Numbered from the stretch's first letter, positions 16,081 to 29,203 are shown. The stretch: 64,000 nt of DNA from Hexactinellida sp. DTS-2022 (GCA_028753945.1 JAPNXP010000006.1:124001-188000); one strand, 5' to 3'. Notes: generated from the letters alone by a model not told the origin. Program-made: numbers and translations.

Positions 16081-19000
16081 AATGCGTACAATATTATAGT
16101 GGAGACATAATGAATTTCGAATCATAACGAAGGTCTACTGTATATAATGTGCTATATATTGTACGCAAAATGCGTACAATATTATAGTGGAGACATAATG
16201 AATTTCGAATCATAACGAAGGTCTACTGTATATAATGTGCTATATATTGTACGCAAAATGCGTACAATATTATAGTGGAGACATAATGAATTTCGAATCA
16301 TAACGAAGGTCTACTGTATATAATGTGCTATATATTGTACGCAAAATGCGTACAATATTATAGTGGAGACATAATGAATTTCGAATCATAACGAAGGTCT
16401 ACTGTATATAATGTGCTATATATTGTACGCAAAATGCGTACAATATTATAGTGGAGACATAATGAATTTCGAATCATAACGAAGGTCTACTGTATATAAT
16501 GTGCTATATATTGTACGCAAAATGCGTACAATATTATAGTGGAGACATAATGAATTTCGAATCATAACGAAGGTCTACTGTATATAATGTGCTATATATT
16601 GTACGCAAAATGCGTACAATATTATAGTGGAGACATAATGAATTTCGAATCATAACGAAGGTCTACTGTATATAATGTGCTATATATTGTACGCAAAATG
16701 CGTACAATATTATAGTGGAGACATAATGAATTTCGAATCATAACGAAGGTCTACTGTATATAATGTGCTATATATTGTACGCAAAATGCGTACAATATTA
16801 TAGTGGAGACATAATGAATTTCGAATCATACGAAGGTCTACTGTATATAATGTGCTACATATTGTACGCAAAATGCGTACAATATTATAGTGGAGACATA
16901 ATGAATTTCGAATCATAACGAAGGTCTACTGTATATAATGTGCTATATATTGTACGCAAAATGCGTACAATATTATAGTGGAGACATAATGAATTTCGAA
17001 TCCTAACGAAGGTCTACTGTAGTATAATGAGCTATATATTGGACGCAAAATGCGTACAATATTATAGTGGAGACATAATGAATTTCGAATCCTAACGAAG
17101 GTCTACTGTATATAATGTGCTATATATTGTACGCAAAATGCGTACAATATTATAGTGGAGACATAATGAATTTCGAATCATAACGAAGGTCTACTGTAGT
17201 ATAATGTGCTACATATTGTACGCAAAATGCGTACAATATTATAGTTGAGTCATAATGAATTTCGAATCATACGAAGGTCTACTGTATATAATGTGCTATA
17301 TATTGTACGCAAAATGCGTACAATATTATAGTGGAGACATAATGAATTTCGAATCATAACGAAGGTCTACTGTATATAATGTGCTATATATTGTACGCAA
17401 AATGCGTACAATATTATAGTGGAGACATAATGAATTTCGAATCATAACGAAGGTCTACTGTATATAATGTGCTATATATTGTACGCAAAATGCGTACAAT
17501 ATTATAGTGGAGACATAATGAATTTCGAATCCTAACGAAGGTCCACTGTAGTATAATGTGCTATATATTGTACGCAAAATGCGTACAATATTATAGTGGA
17601 GACATAATGAATTTCGAATCATAACGAAGGTCTACTGTATATAATGTGCTATATATTGGACGCAAAATGCGTACAATATTATAGTGGAGACATAATGAAT
17701 TTCGAATCCTAACGATGGTCTACTGTAGTATAATGTGCTATATATTGGACGCAAAATGCGTACAATATTATAGTGGAGACATAATGAATTTCGAATCCTA
17801 ACGATGGTCTACTGTAGTATAATGTGCTATATATTGTACGCAAAATGCGTACAATATTATAGTGGAGACATAATGAATTTCGAATCATAACGAAGGTCTA
17901 CTGTATATAATGTGCTATATATTGTACGCAAAATGCGTACAATATTACAGCGGAGTCATAATGAATTTCGAATCATAACGAAGGTCCACTGTAGTATAAT
18001 GTGCTATATATTGTACGCAAAATGCGTACAATATTATAGTGGAGACATAATGAATTTCGAATCATAACGAAGGTCTACTGTATATAATGTGCTATATATT
18101 GGACGCAAAATGCGTACAATATTATAGTGGAGACATAATGAATTTCGAATCCTAACGATGGTCTACTGTAGTATAATGTGCTATATATTGGACGCAAAAT
18201 GCGTACAATATTATAGTGGAGACATAATGAATTTCGAATCATAACGAAGGTCTACTGTATATAATGTGCTATATATTGGACGCAAAATGCGTACAATATT
18301 ATAGTGGAGACATAATGAATTTCGAATCCTAACGATGGTCTACTGTAGTATAATGTGCTATATATTGGACGCAAAATGCGTACAATATTATAGTGGAGAC
18401 ATAATGAATTTCGAATCCTAACGATGGTCTACTGTAGTATAATGTGCTATATATTGTACGCAAAATGCGTACAATATTATAGTGGAGACATAATGAATTT
18501 CGAATCCTAACGAAGGTCTACTGTAGTATAATGTGCTATATATTGGACGCAAAATGCGTACAATATTATAGTGAAGACATAATGAATTTCGAATCATAAC
18601 GATGGTCCACTGTAGTATAATGTGCTATATATTGGACGCAAAATGCGTACAATATTATAGTGGAGACATAATGAATTTCGAATCATAACGAAGGTCTACT
18701 GTAGTATAATGAGCTATATATTGTACGCAAAATGCGTACAATATTATAGTGGAGACACAATGAATTTCGAATCCTAACGATGGTCCACTGTAGTATAATG
18801 TGCTATATATTGGACGCAAAATGCGTACAATATTATAGTGGAGACATAATGAATTTCGAATCATAACGAAGGTCTACTGTATATAATGTGCTATATATTG
18901 TACGCAAAATGCGTACAATATTATAGTGGAGACATAATGAATTTCGAATCATAGCGAAGGTCTACTGTAGTATAATGTGCTATATATTGTACGCAAAATG

Positions 19001-19613
19001 CGTACAATATTATAGTGGAGACATAATGAATTTCGAATCCTAACGAAGGTCCACTGTAGTATAATGTGCTATATATTGTACGCAAAATGCGTACAATATT
19101 ATAGTGGAGACATAATGAATTTCGAATCATAACGAAGGTCTACTGTATATAATGTGCTATATATTGTACGCAAAATGCGTACAATATTATAGTGGAGACA
19201 TAATGAATTTCGAATCATAACGAAGGTCTACTGTATATAATGTGCTATATATTGTACGCAAAATGCGTACAATATTATAGTGGAGACATAATGAATTTCG
19301 AATCATAACGAAGGTCCACTGTATATAATGTGCTATATATTGTACGCAAAATGCGTACAATATTATAGTGGAGACATAATGAATTTCGAATCATAACGAA
19401 GGTCTACTGTATATAATGTGCTATATATTGTACGCAAAATGCGTACAATATTATAGTGGAGACATAATGAATTTCGAATCCTACGAAGGTCTACTGTATA
19501 TAATGTGCTATTTATACAATATTATTTGAATGGATAACTTCTAGTGTTGTTATTGTTGTTGTTGTTGTTGTATTGTGTGTTGTTGATATAATTGTGTTGT
19601 TGTTGTTGTTTAC

Positions 19614-20474
19614 CTCTGTGGTTGCCGCCATGGACCCGGACACGTCTATGCAGAATACTAGCATGGATTGGTTGGGCGGGCCCTTGGTGTCGCAGGTGTT
19701 GGGAGGAGACAGCATGAATGTGACGTCATTATCGGTTGGTATCTCTTCTGGCATCAAATCTACCTCGTTCTCAAATCCGCAGTACTCGCATGCCCAGATC
19801 TGTATACAGATTAAGCATATTGTAAACAAGCATATTGTAAACAGATTAATCATATGTAAACAAGTATATTGTATACAAGTTAGTTATATTGTAAAGAAGT
19901 ATATTGTATACAAGTTAATTATATTGTAAACAGATTTGTTATACTGTAAACAAGTTAGTTAGATGGGAAACAAGTTAGTTATATTGTAAACAGACTAATC
20001 ATATTGTAAACAGTTATAGTAAACTCCCGTTATAACGAAGTCGGGTATAACGAAATGGATATTTCCCCCAGAGCACTAAATGCATTAATTACTATCCTCT
20101 TATAACGAATATCAGGATATAACGAAGGGATTTACAGGTCCCAAGCACTTCGTTATAACGAGAGTTCCCTGTAAGTATATTATAATATATGTTAGTTATA
20201 TTGAAAACCGGTTATAAGACTATACAGTTGGTTCCAATAGGAACTATACCTTATCCGTGTCCTCCCCCTTGCTAACAAGAACGGAGAGGTGTGAGAGGAC
20301 AGATTTACAGGAGCGACACATTTCAGCCTCCCCCGTGAATACCCCGCTGGGGTCCTTTAAGGTCCGGAAATTAACAGACAGCACATTTGTGTCAGCTTTC
20401 CGGATCTTGTGAACCTTGCTACTCACGGGCAACTGGAGAGCTGGCTGTTCCTCTAGGGATACAGGGTAGTTAGG

Positions 20475-20506
<32 letters not shown>

Positions 20507-21081
20507 GTTATTTAGTTTGTTTGATTGTTTGTTAGGTAGTTAGTTAGGTAGTTAGGTAGTTTGTTAGTTTGTTATCTGTTTGTTGGGTTGTTTGTTTGTT
20601 AGTTACTTAGTTAGTTAGTTAGTTAGTTTTTTGTTAGTTTGTTAGTTTGTTATCTGTTTGTATATTTGCTTGTCAGTCAGTCAGATTGTTTGTTTGTTTG
20701 TTGTTGTTTATTTGCATATTTGTATGTATGTTTGTTTGTTTGTGTATTTGCTTGTTAGTCAGTTTGTCTGTCTGTTTGTTGTTTATCTGTTAGTCAATTT
20801 GTTAGTCAGATAGTTTGTTGTTGTTGTTGTTGTTGTTGTTTACCAATGTCCCAGGTGACATGTTTCTTCCGACATCTCGGCGCGGAATACTTTAGCCTGG
20901 GCGGGATGACTGGCATTTCTGGTTTGTTCTCTACAGCCCGAGTGAGGGAGCTCCTGCGTAGCAACATGTTAGCGACTGTGGAATGTTCATTCGCTTTCGG
21001 CAAAGCTTCTATGTTTTCCAAAACTGGGAGAGAAATTGTAGGCGGGGATGGTGGCTCTATTGTAAACAAACAAATAACAAT

Positions 21082-21117
<36 letters not shown>

Positions 21118-21865
21118 AACAATAATGAGAATAACAATACTAACAACAACAACAATAATAACAACAACAACAACACAACAATAATAATAAAAACAATAAT
21201 AACAACACAACATAATAACAACACAACAAGAAAAATAATAACAACAACAACAACTCACCAACCATCTGATACAACATATCGGTATCCATAGCAACCGGAG
21301 GGGGCGGAGGAATGCCATCAACAGCTGGCACAGCTGTTGGCGTCTGAAAATCATCTTCTGCATCGTCATCGTCATCGCCACTACAAGAACTATAAATAGC
21401 TACATTCTATTAATCTGGGCCACAAAATCTAGCACCAAATTAAGGAGGCAGGAATAATATTTCTATTGTATGTATGTCTCTACAAAGTTATTCAAACGCT
21501 CCAATTTTTATGCTGATAACTAGAAGTCCATAAAATTCATTCAATTGTATGGTATATTCTTGTCATAGAGGCTGTATTACAAATGGCTGTAATACACTTT
21601 AATAACACCTATAGATATTATGGCTATACTGTGTAATAGGTAGATAACGGTGTATAATATCACCTATATAAACGCCTGTGTATTATAACATTGATAAACT
21701 AGATATGGCCAGGTAATTAATGTATTAATGTAGTATACTTTTCTGTATGAACAGTTGTATTATAAGTTATAACCTGGCATAGAGGGGATTTGAGAAGTCA
21801 TCTTCTGCTATAATTTCGTCATCGCTGGAAGCGTAATGGTACACGTGTTTCGATCCGAAGTCCAT
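19614..21865 (-). CDS. Circularly permuted Ras protein 1-like / vWFA protein, N-terminal 275 residues (3' part missing)
   Basis: Five exons on the minus strand with matching phases: 21865-21774, 21389-21259, 21056-20844, 20452-20250 and 19799-19614. The protein starts MDFGSKHVYHY, has an acidic Ser/Asp stretch, then a four-cysteine Sec23/24-like zinc site (CRSC at 191-194, CEYC at 217-220) and the motif NEVDLMPEEIP. It then enters a vWFA domain with the MIDAS signature FCIDVSGSM (Asp265, Ser267, Ser269). This layout resembles invertebrate 'circularly permutated Ras protein 1-like' proteins; that identification is from memory of the family and is not certain. The ATG was chosen because it is the first in frame after an acceptor-like site at 21883-21885; an upstream exon is possible. 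The last donor, GTAAAC at 19613, leads into a TTG tract and then the satellite, and no further vWFA exon is present below 19.6 kb. Either the gene has a huge satellite-filled intron or it is truncated. Confidence 0.6.
19806..20017. repeat. Degenerate minisatellite, TATATTGTAAACAAGTTAG-like units
   Basis: Imperfect tandem units of about 17-25 bp built on ATTGTAAACA, lying in the intron between the vWFA exon and the zinc-site exon of the permuted-Ras-like gene. Confidence 0.6.
20026..20173. mobile_element. MITE family D copy
   Basis: Terminal inverted repeats of the type AACTCCCGTTATAACGAAGT at the left and its complement at the right (CTTCGTTATAACGAGAGTT). The interior carries the shared AGAGCACTAAATGC segment also seen at 38039-38210. 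Intronic. Confidence 0.7.
20476..20840. repeat. TTG / TTTG / TTAG microsatellite tract
   Basis: Low-complexity run of TTG, GTTT and TTAG motifs filling the intron between exons 3 and 4 of the permuted-Ras-like gene. At its right end the TTG run passes directly into GTTTAC, the complement of the splice donor at 20838-20843. Confidence 0.85.
21064..21255. repeat. AAC/AAT microsatellite in an intron
   Basis: (AAC)n mixed with AAT units between exons 2 and 3 of the permuted-Ras-like gene. The poly-Asn and poly-Val/Cys reading frames over it are repeat artefacts. Confidence 0.85.
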
Positions 21866-21941
21866 AGGCACTATGCTGTAGGCTATAATGCTATGGTATT
21901 GGTTAGATTAGCTGCTAGATATATAGTTGTATAGTATAGTA

Positions 21942-22099
21942 TAGTAGAACCTCGTTAGTAGGAACACCAGGGGATCGTAATATGTGTTCGCCTTATCCGG
22001 AATTCGTAATAACCGGTGTCATTTGAATTGAAAAGGCTTTGAAGGGGACTGAAATAGTGTTCGTATTAACCGTGTTCCTACTAACAAAGTTCTACTGTA
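21942..22099. mobile_element. MITE family A copy
   Basis: Begins TAGTAGAACCTCGTTAGTA and ends with the complementary TACTAACAAAGTTCTACTG. It contains the family-A interior (TTCGCCTTATCCGGAATTCG; GCTTTGAAGGGGACTGAAA). It lies upstream of the permuted-Ras-like start. Confidence 0.8.
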
Positions 22100-22132
22100 T
22101 TTATGTGTTTATTTAAGTGGAATCTTCTCGTT

Positions 22133-22305
22133 AAATCTAAAATTACAGCTGTGCCGACATTATTTCCTTTAAAAAATCTAAATTACTACTGTGCCGACAG
22201 CATTTCCTTAATAAAAATATATAGAGACGGACGAATAAGGGAAATATCGGTTAAGGAGTACAAGGTTTAATTCCCCTAGCCTATACAAATGCATGCAAGT
22301 GACTC
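22133..22305. repeat. Dispersed repeat, inverted partner at 41263-41437
   Basis: About 173 bp nearly identical in reverse orientation to 41263-41437. It holds two direct copies of a CAGCTGTGCCGACA-type fold-back end and the segment GGTTAAGGAGTACAAGGTTT. Confidence 0.75.
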
Positions 22306-22649
22306 CATTTAATACGAATTCTAAAATTAGCTCACCAAATGTAGGTGTAAAATATTGGTACTATTATTGGTGTGAAAACAATTTCATCATAGGTCAAATA
22401 AGAGACAGCAATTAATGGCACAGACAAATAAACAAACTTGTTTACTAGTTTAACTCTGGGATAATAAATAAACAACTTGCATAGAGATATAGTGATGCAT
22501 TAATATAATACAAACAAAAACAAAATAAATAATACACGTATATATATCCCCAATAATGTAAACAGAAATGTTAGTATTCACAAACTGTAAATACAAATAT
22601 ACAAAATAAACAAATCTTTTAAAATGGAAATTAACACCTCAAATGTGAC

Positions 22650-25600
22650 TCAAATCCTTATGCCAGGAATTCCGGTAAAGCTGTCAATAACTAAAATAAA
22701 CATTTGTAAACAAACAGACAAGTAAACAAGTAAACAAACAAATAAATAATATACAAACAAACAGACAAACAAACAAACAAACAAACAAATAAACAAACAG
22801 ACAAACAAACAAACAAACAAACAAACAAACAAACAGACAAACAAACAAACAAACAAACAAACAAACAAACAAACAGACAAACAAACAAACAAACAAACAA
22901 ACAAACAAACAAACAAACAAACAAACAAACAAACAAACAAACAAAAAGACAAACAAACAAACAAACAAACAAACAAACAAACAAACAAACAAGTAAACAA
23001 ATGTGTTTACTTACTTTCAGATTGTTCGACACTACAATCTCCTGTCACTGCCACACGGACACATTTCTTGCTCCAAATTGGGCCGCTCCACTCCAGCCAC
23101 TAAGTAAACAACAACAACAATAACAACAACAACAATAACAACAGTTAAACAACACAAGTAAACAATAACAACAGGTAAACAACACAAATAACAACAACAA
23201 CAACAGGTAAACAATAACAGTTAAACATCAAGTAAACCTCACAGTTAAACAACAAAAGTAAATACAAGCAAATAATAACAGGTAAACAACAACAAAGAAC
23301 AACAACAACAACAGGTAAACAATAACAGTTAAACATCAAGTAAACCTCACAGTTAAACAACAAGAAGTAATAACAAGCAAATAATAACAGGTAAACAACA
23401 ACAAGTAACAATAACAAGTAATCAACAACTGGTAACAACAAATAAATATAACAAGAAGAAGTAAATAACACAGGTAAACAACAACAAGCAAATAATAACA
23501 GGTAAACAAACAAACTGTAAACAAACAAACAAACAAACAAACAAACAAGTACGAATAACTACTATTTACCAATTGGTCTAGAGTGGGCATAACTAGAATG
23601 GGAAGAGTTAACAGAACACTAGCTGACCACTTTGCTCTAACTTCTATATCTAACACATACGTACACTAAAGTAAACAAACGATAAACAAACAATAAACAA
23701 ACAGACATATGTAGAACTTCGTTAGTAGGAACACCAGGTGACCGTCTTAATATGTTCGCCTTATCCGGAATTCGTATAAACCGGAGTTATTTGTATTGAA
23801 AAGCTTTGAAGGGGACTGAAATAGTGTTTGTATTAACGGGAATTTCATACTAACCGTGTTCGTAATAACGAGATTATACTGTATGTAAATATACAATTTA
23901 CTTATATAGAGCTCAGCTCTAGTAGAGTTTAGTTTTTCAGTATGTGTATTCAGGTACTGAGAAAGGTCAGTTTTCTCCAAACTTTGAAATTGACCTTTAG
24001 AAAGTAAGCCTGGGGTTTTAGAATGGAAAAAATCTGAACTCTACTAGAGCTCAGCTCTATATAAGCATTCTCATAAATATATATGTAGTATGTACCTTAA
24101 AGGCTTTGAAGGGGACTGAAATAGTGTTCATACTGACGAAGTTATACTGTATATGTATATATAGGTATATTAGGTACAATAGAACCTCGTTAATACGAAC
24201 ACCAACGGACGGTAATAATTTGTTCGCTTTATCCGGAGTTCGTATTAACCGGAGTAATACCCATTGAATAGCCATTGTAGGGACCTGATTTTGTGGAACT
24301 GTTTGTTCGTATAATCCGGAAATTCGTATTAACCGTGTTCCTACTAACGAGGTTCTACTGTATATAGCTATAATAGGTACCTTAATATTGTTGGAGTGGG
24401 TTGTTGCGTGTATCATTTGAGAAGTGGACTGAGGTGTTAGTGACGTAACCGCTTCTCTACACACAGATAATACACAATCCTATCTACCAGACTGGTAACG
24501 TAGTTGTTATCATACACACAAGTTCAAATAGTTAAGTAAATAATCACAAATTCACATACAAAAGGTAACAAGCTTTAACTAAAAAGAACTTAGTTCCTTA
24601 AAATACAGTAATACAGTAGATGCCCGTTATAAGAACATGCCGGTTATAAGAACATTCTACTGGAAAACGGTTGCCATATACCCTATATAATTTATGCCGG
24701 TTATAAGAACATTATATGCAGTTCCCGACGATGTTCTTATAACCGGCATCCACTGTTAACATTCCATATTACCCTTATGGTTACCTGGTTACGCTATCGT
24801 TATGTCGGCATCCATTCTGTGATATTGTGAACAGAACTTCCATATTTGTTAAAGTGTCCCTTGTAGGATGAGCCATAGCAACCGTTTCTGGGTTAATGGC
24901 ATGCACAAGAGTTTTAGACGAAGAAGATATTGATTGGGTAAAGGGTTTGTGTGACCGATTTTGTTCGTTTCCAGACAACTTTATTACTCGAACCAACTGA
25001 AATGGAGGTGTTATAATATGAATATATACTCGGTAGAACGAATATGTTATATTGACTGTATAAATGTTCGTATTAACGAGGTTCTACGTAACTAACTAAC
25101 TAACTAACTAACTAACTTTAACAAGTATACAAACAAACAAACAACCAAACTATATCAAATAGCACAGCTAAAATTTTAGATTTTCTATAATTTACTTAAT
25201 CCTCAAGGTATGAAATAATACAATATACTATGTACATCGTTTGTATTAATATTGTTTATGGAATATGGACCATGGGATTACCTTAATTATGAGATTTTGT
25301 ACATCAACAGAAGATGTGTTCCTAATCTGATAGTGAATAGTTAGCTTTTCATCTGGCCTGTATACGTTCTTATCCAGCCTGTAAACAACAACAACAACAA
25401 ATAAACAAGGATACTACCTCACACCCCAGACATACACACAGATATATGCAATATGGAACTAATACCGGAACTAAGCAGAAATTAATCTAGGAACAAAGTG
25501 TGTGTAAATCTTAATGTATAATTGGAAACCGGAACTAACTAACATAAACCGGAACTACTACAGGAACTAAGCTCCCATTATAACAAAGTCGGAAGTTATA

Positions 25601-28600
25601 TACATGATGTCCCCAGCGTATAAAGTAATTGATTTTCCCCTTAACTCCGGTATAACAGGAGTCTAACTACTATGTAAACAGGAACTAACACAGGAACTAA
25701 CACTATAACTACTAGACTAGGTACACCAAAGGATATTCAATATAGAACTAATACTGGAACTAATACAGGAACTAATACTGGAACCAATACCGGAACTAAC
25801 CATGCAGAGACCTCAATAATGCCTCTTGGGATACAGAAGCAGGATTGCACCTGAGTGTTCATAACAGAGCGAGGGAGAGAGGACAGGTTAGGCTTAGCCT
25901 CTCGAATGCACAGTTCCTCCTCCACCTATATAGGGTATAGGGTATAGGTATACACAAACAACCAAATAAATAAACAAATATAGAAACAAACAAACAAATA
26001 AATATACTAATCTATTCTTAACAAATAACAAATAAACCAAGTTTTGCTAAAAAAAAAATTTTTAATTTTAAAAGTTTTGCTAAATTTGCTGAAGCCCAGA
26101 TTTGACTTAATCAACCCAAACTCTTTATATTAGTTTCTATTGACATAATTATGTTACTGGGAATTACAATTACTCGAAGTCTACTGATTCTATTTATGTA
26201 TAGCCTGTGTTTGTTTGTTTGTTTGTTTGTTGTTTGTTTGTTGTTGTTGTTGTTTACCCAGAGATCGTGGTGTGCGCCTGGAATGTCCACATAAGCTCTG
26301 ATGACGTAGCGAACAACCGCATTCCATTTCAACCCATTCGTCTCTCCGAGCTTGCAATAGAAGCTGCCTATAAACAACAGTAAACAAATGTGTAAATAAA
26401 CAACAAGTAAACAAGTAAACAAATGCATAAATAAAATAACTATTAGAAAATGAATACATAAACAACAATAAACAAATGTGTATAAATAAACAACAATAAA
26501 CAAATGTGTATAAATAAACAACAATAAACAAAGGTATAAATAAACAATAATATACAAATGTATCAACAAAACAAACTAACAGACACATCAATAAGCAAAC
26601 AAACAATAAACCAAATAAATAAACATATAAATAATGAATAAATAAATAAACAAAGAGGTAAACAAACAACAACTAAACAACCCAATTAATAGATAAACAA
26701 ACATTAGCTAGCTAGAATCTATATTTAGTAACAAACGTATTTATGAACCTGGCATCACCTGAGGCAACTCGTACTTGAATGGATAGCAAAAGTAGCCAAG
26801 CGGAAATCCTCCTGTAAACAACAACAATAACAACACCAACAACAATAAGATAACAATAATAATAATAACAATAACAATAACAACATAATAACAAACAACA
26901 AACGGTAATGTAGAATAGTTCGACTTTCAAAAAGGGAACTATAGTATAACCCAGTTATAACGTACCCCCTCGGGATTGGGATTAATACGCACTAACCGAG
27001 TTCTACTGTACAGTATAACCTAGGTATTTGTATAATCCATGGTTAAACTACTATAACTACTGTATTTCCCCGAATAAGCGCAGTGTTAATAAAATGGCAT
27101 TTGTTTCCTTCGAATTTACGCGCCTAAATGAGCCTTGTAGAATTAACAGGCACTTCGTCCTTAAAATTATACAGTATACTCCGCTTAATAGAGCCACCGG
27201 TTAATCGGTTTCTCCGCTTAATCGGGTCAAAAATTCACAGGATTTATAGGACAGAATTACAGTTTGGCTTACATTATTTTCGGTTAATCGGTTACTCCGC
27301 TTAATCGGGTCAAAACAACCTGGTCCTGAGGTGGCTCTATTAAGCGGAGTCGACTGTATTGTTATAACGTTATAGTATACTACTGTATACAGTTGTTACT
27401 ATTTATAGAACACACGTGGATATGACGCGAGCTCCGTTTCGAATCTCGGAATTGTGTCCCTCTTATTGTGTCTCTCCACGCGCCGCTTAATTGGGTTCTT
27501 TAAGTCGTCAGGGTTCTGCTCGCTCTCCCACATCTCAAACGTACCTACACACACTCTTATACACACATTCCTATAGGGAATATGCTTCTATTTTAATCGG
27601 ATACATCGAAATATGTTCCCTTCATTAGAAATTCGTTTTAACATTGTCACTATATTTTAAAAGGGATTGTGTACGATGTACTAACCGGACTAAGTATCAA
27701 CTGTCTGTATCAGGGTATTATTTTATCATAGGCATATATAGGCATCGGTTGAGGTGCAAATTAATTTTGTTAAATTAATTTTGTGCCAAATTCCTGGATA
27801 AATCCCTGTTTGGTACCGTACACATTTTACTTCATTCAAATAATGCATAATCATTGAATTATACCGATTATGTTTATGGCTAACACCTTTAGGGTGCCGT
27901 AAATTTAACTTTTTACAACAAAAATGCCGACCAAGAAAATCCTAGATAAACCCTGATACAGTTATACTCTGAAATTATTTAACACCTTCATAGTGATGAT
28001 GACATGGCGAAAAAATCCAAAATTGCAGCCTGTGCCGAAAGTATTTCCCTTTGGAGGCACTATCAATATACAACCACCAAAATATAGTGCCAACAAAGGA
28101 ATACTTTCGGCACAATATGGTTGCTACGATACTCACATTCTTCGTTTCCCTGAATTGACAACTTTAGGTTCTGTGAGGCGACAGGGGCGCTCACCCATAG
28201 ATACACCAACCTGCAATGGAATGTATAAATAGACACACATATATACATTTGTATTCCAAAATTTCGATATATTTTACCCAAATTTCGATATAATATAGTT
28301 TTTCCAAAATTTCGATATAAAACTTTCGCGCCTAATTTAGTGCGCCAAAAAAAATACAGTAGAACCTCGTTAGTAGGAACACGGTAAATACAAACACTAT
28401 TCAGTCCCCTTCAAAGCATTTCAATACAAATGATATCGGTTAATACGAATTCCGGATAAGGCGAACACATATTGGTGGTCCCCTGGTGTTCCTACTAACG
28501 AGGTTCTACTGTATTACAGTATATTATATATCAAAATAGCGCCGAAAATACAGTCGAAATCGGGTTTTTTCTAACCGATTCTTTGCATGGAAATGAACTA

Positions 28601-29121
28601 AGAAAAATCCGATAGTTAGAATAAACCGATTGAAAATAAAACAAACTTGGAATTTCTAAACTTTTGAATAAATAATTAGTTAGAAAAAACCCATTAGTTA
28701 AATCAACCGGTTTCGACTGTATTGTATAATTACGCGCCTAAAGTAGTGTACAGTAGATGCCGGATATAAGAACATGCCGGTTATAAGAACATTCTACTGG
28801 AAAAACAGTTACCATATACCCTATATAAGAACACCGGTTATAAGAACATGCCAGTTATAAGAACATTCTACTGGAAAACTATTGCCATATACCCTATATA
28901 ATTTATGCTGGTTATTCAGTTCCCGACGATGTTCTTATAACCGACATCCACTGTACATCCATTGTATAACTCCTTAGCAACGGTATAGCCGCTAACAGTG
29001 CGTACCCATATATGGAGTCCCCAGCGGCATATTCCTGCTTGTGCAGACGTATGTAAATCTTTTCGGAGGAGATGGGGGAGGGAGTAGGCCGCATGGCCAG
29101 GTTATCTGCCGCCTCAAGCAT
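22650..29121 (-). CDS. Arrestin-domain-containing (alpha-arrestin) protein, complete, 407 aa
   Basis: Twelve exons (minus strand): 29121-29006, 28210-28137, 27544-27416, 26811-26749, 26367-26258, 25925-25801, 25378-25282, 24996-24785, 24456-24381, 23665-23570, 23099-23015 and 22690-22650. All phases agree and the total is 408 codons with the stop. The N-terminal arrestin fold is seen in IYIRLHKQEYAAGDSIYG followed by LVYLWVSAPV, and in YPFKYELPQ and VVRYVIRAYV. The C-terminal arrestin fold runs from IIEVSAWLDKNVYRPDEKL to YVLDIEVRAKWSASVLLTLP. Family members (ARRDC/TXNIP) act as adaptors between membrane cargo and ubiquitin ligases. Unlike many of them, this C-terminus ends soon after the second domain and I see no PPxY motif. 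The ATG at 29121 is the first of two in the exon; the other is nine codons on. Introns are crowded with MITEs and microsatellites. The last small exon (13 aa plus stop) is the least certain. Confidence 0.85.
22731..22993. repeat. (AAAC)n microsatellite array
   Basis: Almost pure AAAC repeats with occasional GACA interruptions, making up most of the last intron of the arrestin-domain gene. All six frames are open for long stretches, giving spurious FVCL-repeat reading frames. Confidence 0.95.
23103..23545. repeat. AAC / AGGTAAAC repeat-filled intron
   Basis: Mixed AAC, AAAC and AGGTAAAC units forming the intron between exons 10 and 11 of the arrestin-domain gene. One sub-block (GTAAACAATAACAGTTAAAC with flanks) is directly duplicated at about 23205-23265 and 23312-23370. 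Confidence 0.8.
23709..23883. mobile_element. MITE family A copy (degenerate)
   Basis: GTAGAACTTCGTTAGTAGGAA at the left and TAATAACGAGATTATACTG at the right, with the family-A interior. Intron 9 of the arrestin-domain gene. Confidence 0.75.
23903..24063. mobile_element. 161-bp inverted-repeat element
   Basis: The outer 27 bp (23903-23929) and the inner-facing 27 bp (24037-24063) are reverse complements with one mismatch; the core is AGCTCTAGTAGAGTT. It is distinct from the TA-CAGT families. It lies between two family-A elements in intron 9 of the arrestin-domain gene. Confidence 0.7.
24099..24152. mobile_element. MITE family A fragment (one end)
   Basis: Carries only GGCTTTGAAGGGGACTGAAA and the degenerate terminus ACGAAGTTATACTG; the other end is missing. 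Confidence 0.6.
24178..24361. mobile_element. MITE family A copy (long subtype)
   Basis: AATAGAACCTCGTTAATACG at the left and CTAACGAGGTTCTACTG at the right. The middle differs from the standard copy (CATTGTAGGGACCTGATTTT) and matches the copy at 47178-47358, defining a subtype. Confidence 0.8.
24614..24755. mobile_element. MITE family B copy
   Basis: CAGTAGATGCCCGTTATAAG at the left, TTATAACCGGCATCCACTG at the right, with internal GGTTATAAGAACAT sub-terminal repeats. Intron 8 of the arrestin-domain gene. Confidence 0.85.
26400..26545. repeat. Minisatellite, about 33-bp unit (CAACAATAAACAAATGTGTA)
   Basis: At least three tandem units of CAACAATAAACAAATGTGTA plus TAAATAAA, in intron 4 of the arrestin-domain gene. 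Confidence 0.7.
27172..27355. mobile_element. MITE family C copy
   Basis: CAGTATACTCCGCTTAATAG at the left and TATTAAGCGGAGTCGACTG at the right, with internal GGTTAATCGGTT sub-terminal repeats. Intron 3 of the arrestin-domain gene. Confidence 0.85.
27968..28116. mobile_element. Fold-back element family F with shared left flank
   Basis: AAAATCCAAAATTGCAGCCT...GTGCCGA leads into TTTGGAGGCACTA, followed by its inverted partner. The 40 bp to the left (TTTAACACCTTCATAGTGAT...) is shared with the copy at 34644-34810, so the element or its duplicated flank is longer than the palindrome. The right end is truncated. Confidence 0.7.
28357..28511. mobile_element. MITE family A copy
   Basis: Good termini: CAGTAGAACCTCGTTAGTAG and CTACTAACGAGGTTCTACTG, with TA on both sides. 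Intron 1 of the arrestin-domain gene. Confidence 0.9.
28551..28719. mobile_element. MITE family E copy
   Basis: CAGTCGAAATCGGGTTTTTT at the left and AACCGGTTTCGACTG at the right; the interior includes TTCTTTGCATGGAAATGAA. Intron 1 of the arrestin-domain gene, 39 bp from the family-A copy. Confidence 0.85.
28751..28953. mobile_element. MITE family B copy with internal duplication
   Basis: CAGTAGATGCCGGATATAAG at the left and ATAACCGACATCCACTG at the right. The GAACATTCTACTGGAAAA...CCATATACCCTATATAA block occurs twice, making this copy about 60 bp longer than others. Confidence 0.85.
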
Positions 29122-29203
29122 ACCTAGCGACCCTTATAGTAACTAGGGTAGGTAAGGGAGGGTAGGGTAACTATAGGGTGATAACATTATCCTATGTCAA
29201 ATA

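Larger units (their letters stand above)
1..19511. repeat. Tandem satellite array, about 88-bp monomer, roughly 220 copies
   Basis: The whole left third is a head-to-tail array that continues beyond the window start. The common monomer is 88 bp; variants are 87 bp (CATACGAAGG in place of CATAACGAAGG) and 89 bp (TAGTATAATG in place of TATATAATG). Every unit carries a perfect 11-bp inverted repeat around AAAAT, then GTGGAGACATAATGAATTTC and a right part reading AACGAAGGTCTACTGTATA. Copies differ at only a few positions, so the array has been recently homogenised. It ends at about 19511 with a degenerate last unit and passes into intronic sequence of the next gene. Frames through it open and close with the 87/88/89-bp register and encode nothing credible. 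Confidence 0.97.
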